64,000 bases of DNA from Allium sativum (taxonomy: Eukaryota; Streptophyta; Magnoliopsida; Asparagales; Amaryllidaceae), in contig CM060915.1 of NCBI GenBank assembly GCA_030737875.1, positions 627,814,786-627,878,785 on the forward strand, in the 5' to 3' direction. Of this stretch, positions 11,907-23,825 are shown piece by piece. Position 1 is the first letter of the stretch. The number at the start of each line of letters is the position of its first letter. A program made the position numbers and the translations under genes. The notes beneath the pieces are model-generated. The model searched no databases and had not been told where the DNA came from. It saw nothing but the letters and a program-made list of their open reading frames with translations.

Positions 11907-12110
11907 ACCAGAGGTTAGATTGAGTTGCGGTGTAAGACTGCTCGGAACCGCCCGGCACATCCAGCGACTGCAACAACATAGATCTAATGTGAGAGGTTAG
12001 CGTATAAAGCCCAAAACCCAAGGTTAGAATGAGTTTGCGGTAGAAGTCTGCCCGGAACTGCCCGGCACATCCATCTCCCGCAAAGAGTTCTAATGTGAGA
12101 GGTTAAGGCA
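11907..12110. repeat. Paired GC-rich modules in LTR C
   Basis: Two copies, about 109 bp apart, share 'gaggttagattgag', 'ctgcccggaac', 'gcccggcacatcc' and 'ctaatgtgagaggtta'. The same duplicated module occurs in D (32030-32240 and 48330-48540) and, in reverse, in G (56470-56690). Confidence 0.7.
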
Positions 12111-12129
12111 TTAATGAATGAATTAATGC

Positions 12130-12385
12130 TAATGAATAGGGTTAAGTTAATAGGAAACACTTAACCAAATTCAACATGATAAATGAGTAGGTTTATGTTA
12201 ACCAACATAACATGATGAACGAGTGGGGTTAAGTTAAGGGGAAACACTTAACCAATATAACATGATGAATGAACATGGTTAAGTTAATAGGAAACACTTA
12301 ACCAATACTGCATGATGAATGGGAAGGGTTAAGTTAATAAGAAACACTTAACCAATATGACATGTTAGGTGGGTGGGATAAGTTA
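12130..12385. repeat. 50-bp tandem array of GGTTAAGT/ACTTAACC hairpin units
   Basis: About five copies of a 50-bp unit lie here (unit starts near 12139, 12188, 12227, 12277 and 12327). Each good copy holds GGTTAAGT and ACTTAACC as a short inverted repeat, so each could fold into an 8-bp-stem hairpin. Isolated copies occur at 12570-12660 and in D's LTRs. Confidence 0.7.
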
Positions 12386-13885
12386 ACATGGACAAGAAGA
12401 CAACGTAACCAGTATTAGGGTTAAGGCAAGCTTAACCAATAATACATATGGACTTGGTAAGGGGAAGGGTTAACTAAATCTTGGGTAAGTGGGTAATATT
12501 AGTATATATATAGGCCCACAAACTTAGCCGTTAAATAAACATGCGTGAATCAGTGAGAAGGTTAAGTAACATATGAGTAGGCAACACTTAACTAGTACAA
12601 CATGTTAATTAAGCAAATGGGTGGGGTTAAGTTAAATTGAGAACACTTAACCACTATAACATGTTAACTAGGAAACCCTAGTAACGGGGACCCATTTCAG
12701 CAGTAACTCACATAGATGTATCATGGTACCCTGAGCTAGGCAGGGTGGGGCACGATTACTGGGCTGATTATAAGCGGTCAAAATAGCGGCGGGTGGTGCA
12801 GTAGTGTAGTTCCGACGGAGTATGGGCGTGCACGTGCTCCGAAGTGGAAAAGCAGGCACTGGGCATTAGTAGTATACATTGTGCATCTTGAATCGTGTCG
12901 GGTTGCCATCATGGGAATTGATACAACCCATGATGGGGTCAACACAGGTATCTATGTACAAGCGGGACCGAATGACACAAGTAATGAATACATACAAGCG
13001 GGATTGAATAACACAAGTAACGAAAACATACAAGTGGGGTCGAATGACACAAGTAATAAATGAATACAAGTAGGGAGCCGATCGATAGGGTAGTATGGGT
13101 GCATTTAACATATCCATTGCAATTACGCAGATAAAGGTGGGATCCTCATAATAGATGTACACCTGAATGCTACTACAACTGCGGGGATTGGTATCACATT
13201 ATCATTTTATACAGATTACTAGTTGGGACACTAGTTAAGTGGTGCAGTGACATAGAAATCAGAATAACAGGGTAGTAGCAAAGCAGAGAAAGAGTAGAAG
13301 TGCATTCATTTTATCTTGCCTTATCATATCTTATGCTAATCTTATCTTGTTCTCCCTATTATCACAGTATTGTCTTATATTTATTTTATTCATGTCATGT
13401 TACTTTTACTTGTTTACATACTGAAAATCACTGGACTTACCAGGCTTTATGTATGACCTGTTTTCTTTCGTCTTCTTTTCTTCCGTCCCCCCCCAGGTAG
13501 TTAGGGAGGGGATAACTCAGGTTAGTTTGGACCGTTTCTCTTTCCAAGCTTGAAGATTCTTTGATGTATTTCCTGGATCCTCTTATCTCTGGCTATGGCT
13601 GTGTTGGCACTTTAATTTGGGGACTTATGCTACTTTGCTATGTTTTATGCTTCTTATATACTTGGAAGTTTTCGAATCAAGACAGAAATTTTATGTAATA
13701 CTTTGAAATGTGATTGAGTCAATTGTTGTAAAAGCTTGACTGAACTATGTTGCTAATAAAATGACTTTGTTTTCCATTGCTTTACTTGTCAATCTTGTAA
13801 TTTATCTGCATCTTTTACCTACAACGCTTCACTGAAGTTAATGCATTCCCTTTGTGAGTAACATTAATGGAGGTAGGGTGTTTCA

Positions 13886-15886
13886 AAATCATTCATACAG
13901 ATATGCTCTTATCTGCAGAAATGTTCAGTGCATCACTTGCAGATTATTACAGACTGCTTACAAGAAGTTTTGAATATAACAGAAAGTAGAATGCAAAGTA
14001 AAGCATAAACTAAAGCATGAGATAGGGAAGGAAGTAAAGCGGAAGCAATGTTGATTGCTTTTTCTAAGCCATTGAGATTGGAGCACCCTCAGCGGTTATC
14101 AGTTGATAATCAGCCTTGGCATGATTTGGGCAGAAGCTACGTTGCTTGGACCAGACTGATCATTTGATGCCCCTTGCCTCTGAGGAGTTGTAGAAGGATT
14201 CATGGCTTGCAGATCCTTTACGTACTACTATAGCCTGTTTTTCCTGATCAACTCCTCAATGAGATTCTTCAGGTGTCGGCACTCATTAGTGTTATGACCA
14301 GACTGGTTGTGAAATCTGCAGAACTTTCCTGAGTTTGCTGCTTTATTGCTTATCCTTATCGGATCAGGCTCCGCATACTTTTCAGAATTCCTTGTTGCAA
14401 GATGGATATTTTAAGGAGTGTCATTCAAAGGCATTAGCTCTGATGAGTTGAAAATGTGAGACTTATTATTAGCCTTGTTGTCGTTCCCATCATTGGTGCG
14501 CTTCTGCCCCTGAGTGTTATTCTGATTATTCTGAGCAGCAGCATTTTTGGGAGCTTCACGGAGCGGGTTAGCATCAATAATCTGAAGAGGTACCGGACTA
14601 GTTTCGACTCTCATGTACTCCTCGGCTTTTTTATAGAATTTCTCGAGCGTTCTTGGCTCTTTCATTTTAGTCCATTAACCAAATTTGCTCTTGTTGTCTA
14701 TAGCGCCGATTAGAGACATTAATATCATGCGAGGTTCGGGATTCCCTACTTCAGATGCAGCATCAAATCTTTTGAGGAAAGCTTTGACATATTCTCCCAA
14801 TTTCTGTTTCATTGATGTAAGAGAAATAACATCCTTTGCCTTCGTAGCTTGCAGCCTGAACTGCTCTTTGAACTTCAGAATCAAACCATCAAATTGGTTG
14901 ATGGATTTGGGCGGGAGCCTTACGAACCATAACGATACGACACCTTCTAGATAGAGACGGAAACATAGGCATTTGACCTCGTCTGTTGCTTTATCTCCAT
15001 TCATATACCGTTCGTACTTGTATAGGAAGTGATTCGGATCAGAAGTCCCGTTGTACAGAGGCAGAGTAGGATGAGTGAACTTCTTGGGAAATTCAGCGTT
15101 GCGGATCCTCTTTGTGAATGGATTTTTGCCGAGAGAGAAATCCCATTCCCTTTCACTATCCTTGCGAGGCATGTTTTCTTTCATGATTTGGTTTACCACA
15201 TCCACGATATATTACTTCGAGTTGTGTTGTTCCGGGGAGGGGACTTCGATCTCTTTTTCAGATGATCGTTATGGTGAGTGATCACGTTTAGAGGATCTAG
15301 GTCTTTTATTTCTGCTATGGGAAGGTGCCAACTTGACGGGTCTCGCAACTCGTTGGCTATTTTGATCGGAGTGGTTTATGGCATTCGACTTTGAGTCTTC
15401 GACATTAGCTTCGTCTTTGCCAACAAATCCTTTTAAGTTGTCATTATGAGGATCGGAGGATGACGAATTCTCTTCAAGGTTCACATGGATTTCCGGAGGA
15501 GGAGCGGGATTTGATTGAGTGTTTAGGAGAGTACTCACTTTATCCATCAAAGCTTGATTAGCATCCACGAGAGTTTTATTAGCATCGATTAAAGCTTTAT
15601 TGGAGGCTTCCATGCATTAACTCAAGTTAGCGACGATGGCGTCTAATTCGGCTTTAGTCACTCCTGCCCCGAATATGAATTTTCTCCACCTTCAAATCGG
15701 TTGGTGAGTGGAGTAGTTTCATGATTAGCAACATTGTCGTTTTGCTCAATGACATTGCTAATGGTCTTCTTTAATTTGGCCATGATCTCAGACAAGGCCT
15801 TGAATTTTGATGAGAATTTTTCGATTGGCCTAGATCTTAGATTTCCGGAATCTACGGTAGAGGTAGGCTTAGAACTTCAAGGTGAA
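13886..15886 (-). mobile_element. Element K: remnant of a Tat-like Ty3/gypsy element
   Basis: This segment lies between C's LTR end and H's LTR start and holds a broken gag of a lineage unlike A, D, G or H. No LTR of its own is visible. H inserted into it at 15886/15887; its other side cannot be identified because H's right end is truncated. Confidence 0.7.
14225..15613 (-). pseudogene. Tat-like gag remnant of element K
   Basis: The minus strand encodes, in order, an Asn/Asp-rich N-terminal part (ANKTLVDANQALMDK near 15560), a retrotransposon gag domain (NAEFPKKFTHPTLPLYNG near 15080, then WFVRLPPKSINQFDGL near 14910) and a linker with NAAAQNNQNNTQGQ near 14530. In another frame it ends with a Cys/His segment, CRFHNQSGHNTNEC (near 14300), the form of nucleocapsid knuckle seen in Tat/Athila-type plant elements. 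The frame breaks at about 15210-15270, 14670 and 14411. The Tat assignment rests on these motifs, not on a search. Confidence 0.75.
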
Positions 15887-18373
15887 TGTGACGGCCGGCC
15901 CCGCACTAGCCGGCATTTCCAATGAAAGTACATTGTTCCAATGTCCAACCAGCACAGGACGGTCGTCAAAGAAAGGAAAGAAGGAAATTTGAATTAACAA
16001 GGAACCTGTAGTGTATCTCATAGCGCATGGAATAAAATATAATAATAACATAACTTGACATAAAACAGGCGAGACAGTGCATAAGCTGAAAACTTAAACC
16101 ACCATAGCAGCGGAAAATCCAAAATTACAGCTTATGTTCCACATCATCTTTATTACAACTTCCAAAACTGTCTCTAAAGCAAAATAAAAAAGGTACACTA
16201 CTAATGCCCAAAGTAGTGACCAGCAGCAACACAGGGAGAATGTATATAGATGATAGTACGTGTAAGCCTCCTACTCGTCTCCGGGCAGCTACTCGTGCAT
16301 AACCAGCTAACATGTCTCTAGTCTGCCCGTTTAAGAGCACCCAGAGTAATAAGAAGAGACGTAAAACTTTGGGTCAGACAAAAGTCTGGTATGAGCGATA
16401 AGCAGCAAAACAGAACAATAACAGGTATACTAAACCATACCTGAAACTGGACCTGCAACCAAAGAGTTAGTACAACATACCGTACAATACTCTAAGGTTC
16501 CACTAACATATGGTGTAAAGGATACGGGGGAGGGGGTGTACATATCAAAGAGATAGCAAACAATCAGGCATAGCAACCATCCTCACATCTCTCACTCAGT
16601 GCGTAAAGAATACGATACCCATTACTCTGTTCACCTAATCCTTTGGGCCATGACGGAGTCCAACCCCGTATAACTATCACTACAAGCCCCTAGTCCGTCT
16701 CTCAGTGGTGAACCAATATTATAGGTATCATTAACCCCTTTGCACACGTCCCGCAGCAAAGCCCAATCAGGAAGTTAACTCGTTGGTTCCCATCTGGATC
16801 CTGAGCTATAACTTCTCATTTGGACTACCTTTGCATCTCGGGTCTTGGTCATCATTCCCATTCGATCTCCATTTGGTTCGGTTCGTAGCTCCAAGCTTCC
16901 ATTCATATCCATACTTCAGTTTAGATATGCAGGTTAGTGACTCGCATGGTTCGTGGGACCTGCTTGTTGATCGTGGGGTCCACTCGTGACCCATACCCTG
17001 GTCGTAATGGTGAGCTCGGTTCGTGGCCTTTCTCCCGGTTTGTAGCCTTCATCCTGGTGGTTCGGTTCATGACTCATGATCATGGCACCAAGCTTCAGGT
17101 TGCGGTTCGCGGCTCGCCATCGTAGGGTTTGCCCTATTCCTCACGGTCGGGGTGTGGGGTTCGTGATCATCCTCACGATCGGGGTTTGGGGTTCGTGATC
17201 ATCCCTCACGGTCGGGGTGTTTGGTTCATGATCATTCCTTATGATCGGGGTGTGCGATTCATGATCATTCCTCATGATCGAGGTGTGCGGTTCATGACCA
17301 TTCCTCACGATCAGGGTGTGCGGTTCGGAGGGGACGATCCGATCCAGTTCCTACACAGTATCCTGCAACTTTCCAGCGACTGTTTTATGCCATACGACGG
17401 CGTTTTGACCAATCTAACTTTCCTAATCAATTACAAAGAAAACCATACAGTCATAGCAACATGTATAATCACCCACAAACACCAAAACAATAATATGACA
17501 AGGTTAAACGGATCAAACATACCTAAAACCCATGTTTTCCCATTAATCATGTTTAAGCAAATGTAATGATAGGGTTAACAAAACTTAACCAAATTAACTC
17601 AAACTTCTAACAGAGGCTTAAATATAATATTTAAGAATTTCTAAACATTTTTCCAGATTTTTGACACGCATAATTTCGTTAATAAACACTAATCATCCTA
17701 ATTAACTATAATTAGTGTAAAAATAATGCTAATCGCTCACCTTTGCCCCAATTAAAACTTTCAAAATTGAAACTCCTCTGATTTGGGCGAATATCAATGT
17801 CTAATAGTAGCTCCAACCTTGCTTTGGTGCTGTTTCTCTTTAATTTGGTGTGGATTAGGCTAATCCTTGATTAAACGGTAATTAGAAATGATTCTAGAAA
17901 GTAAAGGCTATTGCCCGGGTTTCTAAGAGGTAAATGGCGGCTAGAAAACTGAAATAGAATGAAAACCTAACTTATTTTAGCCTCCCCATAACCCTAATCC
18001 CGAAATGGGTTATGGGCCCATTCACTAATCACCTCATTTGGTCCGGTTAAGCAGTTTTTCACCTTCTAAACCTTATTTCAGCTATATCTCCCAAATGGTA
18101 AGTCCGTTTTTCACGTATGACCACTCTACGGAAAGGTAAACCATCCTATGGATCTAATTGAAGTTGTTTCAGGTCAAAACTCCTTACCAATCAAAAGTTA
18201 TGGCCAAAATAAGATCAGTTAGGGGTAGAACGGTCATTTAAAAATCGGCAAAAATCATGAACATGGGAAATGACCCCAATAGTCGTCTCCCAAAGTTACA
18301 TGCCATACGACTTCGTATGTGAGAGAAACAAATATTCTACGATCCTTCAATGCGTAGAATGCGGGTCGTTACA
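15887..18373 (-). mobile_element. 3' LTR of element H
   Basis: This 2487-bp LTR runs, on the plus strand, from TGTGACGGCCGGCCCC to GCGGGTCGTTACA. The first kilobase matches the truncated right LTR (25318-26340) closely and A's LTR more loosely. The middle carries a 33-bp array where A has a 29-bp array. Confidence 0.88.
17137..17332. repeat. 33-bp tandem array in H's 3' LTR
   Basis: Six copies of a 32-33-bp unit contain 'ctcacgatcggggtgtg' and 'ggttcatgatcatt'. Translation gives an 11-residue period (HDRGVRFMIIP), which is an artefact of a unit divisible by three. Confidence 0.85.
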
Positions 18374-18406
18374 TTCTCCCCCTTAAGAAATTTCGCCCCC
18401 GAAATT
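18374..18406 (-). promoter_or_regulatory. Polypurine tract and hairpin of element H
   Basis: The polypurine tract (minus-strand AAGGGGGAGAA type) abuts the LTR. The upstream inverted repeat aatttcg-GGGG-cgaaatt at 18389-18406 keeps a perfect 7-bp stem, but the loop is GGGG rather than GGGA. Confidence 0.7.
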
Positions 18407-18523
18407 CCTTAACTAAGAAACAAGTAAAGGATCCTGCATGCCTACTAACCATTCACAACAATCAAACATACAAAAACAGACAAACAAGTCTATCATGCGG
18501 AAAACTAAGTCGCAATTAAAATC

Positions 18524-20110
18524 TTACCAAGCAAAGAGTTCTAAATACGACTTTCTTATGCTATACTCTGTTTCCCAAGTATAGTCTTTCTCATTCCCAC
18601 CCCACTGGACTTTGAGTAGTTTCACCATCTTCCTTCGAAGTTGTTTCGTATCGTGTCCGACAACACGAATCATCTTGTGGTTCCCAATCACCTTGAGTTC
18701 TACCTCGATATCGTCCAACTGATTTGGTGAAATAGTCACATTAGGGTCATGCACAAACTTCCTTAACTGAGACACATGAAATATGATGTGAACTCCTGCC
18801 ATCTTGTCTGGTAATTCAGCTCTATACTCTAAATTCCTAACTCGCTTGAGAACGGGAAATGAACCAACAAACCTTGGTACCAACTTGCATCTCCTACCGA
18901 ATCGAATCACACTCTCCAATGCAGAGGTCTTGACGAATACCAAGTCGTTAACGAAGAATTCCAAATCTCTTTGTCTTCTATCAGCCTAACCCATCTTCCT
19001 ATCTTGGGCAGCCTTCATTCGTTGTTAGAAAACCTTGTTCTTGTCTGAAGTTTTTCTTATTACTTCTAGTTTAAACACAAATTTCCCACTTTTTTCTAAC
19101 CAATCATGATGGTCACGGACTTCCATACAAAGCTTCAAATGGAGCCACTCCAACACTAAACTGATAATTATTATCATATGCGAATCTAACTAGATGCAAA
19201 TAGTCATCCCATGATCCACCAAAACCAATATACAAGCTCTCAAGAGATCTTCTAATACTCGATTCACCCTCTCTGTTTGACCATCGGTTCGAGGATAACA
19301 CGCGGTACTGAGATGTAATTCTGATCCTAAAGCCTCTTATAAGCTCTTCCAAAACCCACTAGTAAATAATGTATCTCAGTCACTCACAATGCCTTTGTGT
19401 ACTCCATGAAATCTCACTACCCACTTCATATAAAGTTTTACTAACTTAGCTGCCATTCTATTCGACTTGACTGGTATAAACCTTATACTCTTGGTTAATC
19501 GATCCACAATCACCCAAATACTGTCATGGCCTGATCTAATCCTCGGTAAACCATCTATGAAATCCACCGAGACTTATTCCCAATTCCATTCGCGAATTTT
19601 CAACGGTTAACAACCACTAGGCTTCCTTTGCTCAGCTTTAACTAACTGGCAATTTATACTCTTGGAGATAAACTTCCCAACGTCTCTCTTCATCCCTTCC
19701 CAGTAGTAGGTCTGCTTCATGTCTCGATACATTTTGTTACCACCGGGATGTATAGTCAGTCTTGAGTGATGACATTCTCTAAGAACTTCATCTCTCCATC
19801 CATTGACATTGGGTACAACCAGTTTATCATCCTTTCAAAGCCATACTTCTCCATCTGGTCCATACTTGTTCATTTTATCCCCATCGGTATTCATCTCTTC
19901 CTTGGAGATGGTTTCTATTAGGTTTTAGGATCGTCCCTCAAATTGGAACCAATCCGCTCAATCAAAGTCGGTCTAACCGTCAAACTTGCCAATATTTCTA
20001 GATCTAATCCATATTTAGGTCTGAAATCATCTCCCATGATATACTCCAATTACTTCCATTCAAGAAACATAGCATCTAAACTGGCATGTTTCTTACTCAA
20101 TGCATCAGTA
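18524..20110 (-). pseudogene. Element H integrase-chromodomain remnant
   Basis: Pieces on the minus strand: integrase core with MDFIDGLPRIRSGHDSIWV (about 19540), [12 protein letters not shown] (about 19120), and the C-terminal part with FVNDLVFVKTSALESVIRFG ending in a chromodomain (KVQWGGNEKDYTWETEYSI near 18570). The 19600-20110 part corresponds to A's integrase zinc region and RNase H end and is heavily broken. Stops and frameshifts occur near 18965, 19353 and 19570. Compared with A, about 280 bases are missing at about 20110, before the CACTA transposon. Confidence 0.85.
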
Positions 20111-20131
20111 CAGCACCTAGTCTGGTACCAC

Positions 20132-22368
20132 CACTACACCATATCAGCCAATTTGGCACACAACGTTGCGGGGATAAAATACGGTTTATAGCCGTATCAT
20201 ATTTGATAGGTCTTAGAGCTGTAGCAAACTACATTTTGCGATCCGCACCACCCTAAACACCATAAATCTGATCGTCCAGCGGGGATGCTCCGGATCGGTT
20301 CATTTGACACGGCCTTTTGCCAAATCTAATTCGTATCATATTGTGCACCCCTTTAGGCACTCCAAACACAAATTTTGGCTGCTCCCTTTTCCTTTTGTTT
20401 TAGTTTAATGGTGACCGAAAACCCAAATTAGGGTTTTCGATCGGTGACCAAATTGTGCCTCCACCTTTCTCTGGAATCTCCTCCTCCTGCAGAGTTGATT
20501 CGATTTGTGTGTCTCTAGCTTTGCACTGGTCAGATCACTAGCATCACTGGCACCAATGATCGACCAGCGCAAAGCTAGAGACCCCAAATTTGGGTAATTT
20601 GAAGATTGTGGACTTTGGGTAATTCCGATGTGCTAATCAACTTATTCTTAATTTGTATCGTTATATTCAGGTAATTCTTTTTACTTGTTCATATTATCTT
20701 AATGTCACTCTCAAGGACGGAGCCATGATTTTAATTTCCACCAGGCTAAGTAAAAGATTAATTAAAAAAGGAGCGATCTTGATTATAATAACGTCATTCA
20801 CAGAGTAGATTTGGGGATAAGAATAAACATTTGTACTTGTAGGCAAATGAAATTTAGATAACCACATTTACTTGGTTCTTCACAGAGTAGATTTAGGGAT
20901 GTAGTTGGATTGGCAGTTTTATGTGCTTTGTTAAAAACATAAGAAAATTGAAACAGGATCTCCTATCTTGAAATGTAAGAAAACCATGCAGGTAACCAAA
21001 TTGCATTGTTTCTATTCTATGTGTAATAATAGATAGATGGATTTCAAGGTCTACAACCCTTCATGTAATATGAGAAGTTGTTTGTGTTTTGAACCGTATA
21101 ATAGGTTATAACTATGCAGTAAAACCTTAATTGTGCAGGGTCTGCTGGATTGGGATTTCTGTCATGGTACTTAGCAGCAAAAATCAGAGCATTTTTTTAT
21201 ATAAACTTCAGGTAATATCTCGCTTCTTTCCATCCCCTCATCTCGCATACACTACATTAGCTAGATTAGGGTGATAGAATAGAAAGGGCAAAGCTATAGC
21301 AATGTTATATCTACAATATTACAGCCAGGTGACAAGGAGAATTATAATGAGTTTGTGGTTTAATACTTTTAGAGCGAATGAGTGAGTCATTACGTGAAAA
21401 TCATGTTTGCGGAGATTTTGGAGAATGAAAAATAAACTAGTTCAAAGCAAAGGAATTGTTTTGGAGAATGAAATCATATCATATAACATTACATAAACAT
21501 GTTATACATATAATTGACAAATATGCACATACGAATACAAAGACACGATATGCCCTTCACTGTTATCAGTACGAACACAAAGACACGATATTTTGTGTGC
21601 AATCAAGCATAAAATTACTTCTTTTTTCCTATAGATTTTGGGTGCTTTTGCGTTGCTGGAACTCAGGCGCTGGCTATCACGATTCAGTTTTACTGCCAAT
21701 CATCAGGTTGGCCTTTTAAGTTTTTGTTTTAAACTGTGTACATAGTAACATATATAAATATTTATGCTGTTATATATAAAACTATATGATCAGCATCATG
21801 AGCTATCTTATTCTCATAGTAGTACTGCTTTGATTTACAGCAAACACATGGATTTCATCGGCATATTGATCAGCACGTATGCTCAATCTTCCCGGCCTCG
21901 ACTGGAGTTATATATATCAGGTTGATCATATGTTTTTACCTTTTTTTGTTAGTTTGTACTGTTACGAAAATCTTTGACAGTTTCCTTTGTATGTGTTAGT
22001 ATGTTATACATTGTGTTCGTGTTATGAAAAATCTTGTAAATGCTTTGAGTATATATATATATAATATAAATTGTGTTATTCTTGTGTATAAATTGTGGTA
22101 TATGTGTTGTGTTATATGAAAAATATGTGGTATATATATATGCATATATATAAATATGCGCACACACAAATATAATTCGATACGGTCAAAGGTCGTGTCT
22201 GAATACTACATAGATACGGCTATAAGCTGTATGTTATTACTTATGAGATACGGTTTGTAGCCGTATCTAAAAATTTAACACGCCATTTTTTGATATGGCT
22301 ATTGGCCTTTGTTTAAGAGCCTTAGATACGGCTAAAAACACAGCTTAATCAGCATATATGGTGTAGTG
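20132..22368. mobile_element. Non-autonomous CACTA (En/Spm-like) transposon
   Basis: Terminal inverted repeats are CACTACACCATAT on both ends (20132-20144 and the reverse complement at 22356-22368). The 3-bp target duplication is cac on both sides (20129-20131, 22369-22371). Subterminal copies of a 'gatacggctataagc'-type motif lie near 20179-20197, 22212, 22246 and 22325, as expected for CACTA transposase-binding regions. Removing the element and one cac gives ggtaccacatgc, matching the uninterrupted homologous site in A at 5549-5560. No transposase is visible in its 2237 bp, so it would depend on an autonomous relative. Confidence 0.92.
20511..20581. repeat. 21-bp stem inverted repeat inside the CACTA element
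   Basis: The left arm at 20511-20531 (containing ctctagctttgcactgg) pairs with 20561-20581 with one mismatch across a 29-base loop. A second short inverted repeat (gaaaaccc/gggttttc) lies at about 20417-20441. Cruciform or hairpin-RNA potential is inferred. Confidence 0.75.
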
Positions 22369-22398
22369 CACATGCATCTGTGTATACCGTCATCTCTT

Positions 22399-23825
22399 CG
22401 TTCTCTATTACCAGAATCCTACAGGTGATAGTCTACTCAAGTGAATAAAACAAGAACAAACGTAGCAACCATAATATCCATCAAACATGTCCTATCTATC
22501 ACCTGCTAAAGCCATACGCACGTCGATACCTACTTGACTGGTCCAACTAATCCCAAGGCTAACGGAAGCCCTGCCTCCATACATACGTCGATGCCCACCT
22601 GACTGGTCCAACCAATCCCAAGGCTAATGGAAGCCCCATCTCCATACGGACTACCGTACGTCCAACGTACGTTTATCATCCAAGGATAACTAGATCATGT
22701 CCAACGGATCCAAGATAACGGGCGTCCCCAGATACCCCTGCTTCTAGTCCGCCTAAAACACTCGAGTCCCACCCAAGTTTATCCATTATCTTGCTGCCCT
22801 CTCGAGTCCAACTCAAGCCAATCCATTTCCTTGTAGCCTTCTCGAGTCCAACTCGAGTCAATCTAAAGTCCAAGCTTAGTTTTATTTTCAGTGACATCAC
22901 TATTTACTACGTGTGCTACATACACGTGTTTGTGACACACATGTATAATACATCCTTGCTTGTGAATTACGACAAAGATAGTGGGAAGGAGGTGATGTGA
23001 AATTCGACCAGTGTAGTGTTATATGATTTATTGATGGAAAACTATAATAAATGATAATGAAGGAGGGAAGAAAGTGGTAGCTTGTTTAACGTTGTTTTGT
23101 TGCTTAAATAACCAAAAAAAAATGCACGATGGGAGGGGTGTCCATTTACGAATTTGTGATTGCATGCGTTTTGAGCAATGTAAAGACAAGATCCATTTTG
23201 CATGGTAAGTTGGCATAAATTATTCGCTGTAATATTGTTTGGTCGTATCACGTGATGAATGATTAGAGAAATCTTGTTGCATGCGCTCAATAATGGATGG
23301 GCCATGTGAACGGACGGATCCAATTTTATCTGCCGTGCCCTAGTGGAGCTACCAACAAACTCTAATCCAGCGTGAGCCGTCTCCCTATTTGTTGCATCTC
23401 CCAGATCAATGAACACCTATTTTCTTTTACGTGTTCAAGTCCAACTTGAATCGTCCTAATTTTCGTTGCATCTTCCATGATCAACGAACATATCCTACTC
23501 CTTCAAAAAGAATATCAACATAGGGTCCTAAATAATCCATTACTTTGCATCTTTCTCGAGTCCCACTCGAGTCATCTCATAACCCTATCGAGTCTAACTC
23601 GGGGAAGTCCATACCATCGAATAGTCTTATTATGTCACGCTGCCCATCACTCCCAAGTAAACCAAGATATCATCCAATGAAAAATCGTAACAACTATTTA
23701 TCTCTCGCACAAACCATCCTAGTCGAACTCGGCATTCCCCAAGCATAAGCCCCAAAGGCCTAACCAATATCAGACAAGCACTCAAGGAACATCTCCTCCG
23801 AATTCAGACAATCTACAAGAGATGA
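22399..23825. other. Unidentified sequence replacing the RT region of H
   Basis: A's homology stops at about 22398 (end of the RNase H start region) and resumes near 23825 (protease). The intervening 1.4 kb should hold reverse transcriptase but shows none of its motifs on either strand. It contains repeated 'ctcgagtccaactcgagtc' phrases (22800-22860, 23550-23600) and a 65-bp tandem duplication. No gene is recognised; small open frames here look random. Confidence 0.65.
22521..22650. repeat. 65-bp tandem duplication
   Basis: Two adjacent copies, starting at 22521 and 22586, share 'gactggtccaac', 'aatcccaaggctaa' and 'ggaagcc' with a few substitutions. Confidence 0.8.

Larger units (their letters stand above)
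10678..13885 (+). mobile_element. Element C: truncated LTR, plus strand
   Basis: The end matches the LTR end of element D: a tract with 'cattccctttgtgagta' and then GGGTGTTTCA at 13885. Internal blocks shared with D include the 'gatgtgtcgttacctgattggc' region before a TATA box, paired CCGG-rich modules, GGTTAAGT/ACTTAACC repeats and a 'ggggtgggg..gattactgggctg' tract. The first 350 or so bases are missing because A inserted at 10677/10678. No primer-binding site follows 13885, so this is a 3' LTR or solo LTR. It is more diverged from D than D's two LTRs are from each other. Confidence 0.78.

Noticed and set aside
17129..17566. Protein with HDRGVRFMIIP repeats
   Set aside because: It is a translation of the 33-bp LTR array in H; no start context or family similarity.
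22000..22170. Possible centromeric or telomeric satellite in the TA/TG-rich stretch
   Set aside because: It is low-complexity sequence inside the CACTA element, with no regular satellite unit or telomere repeat.
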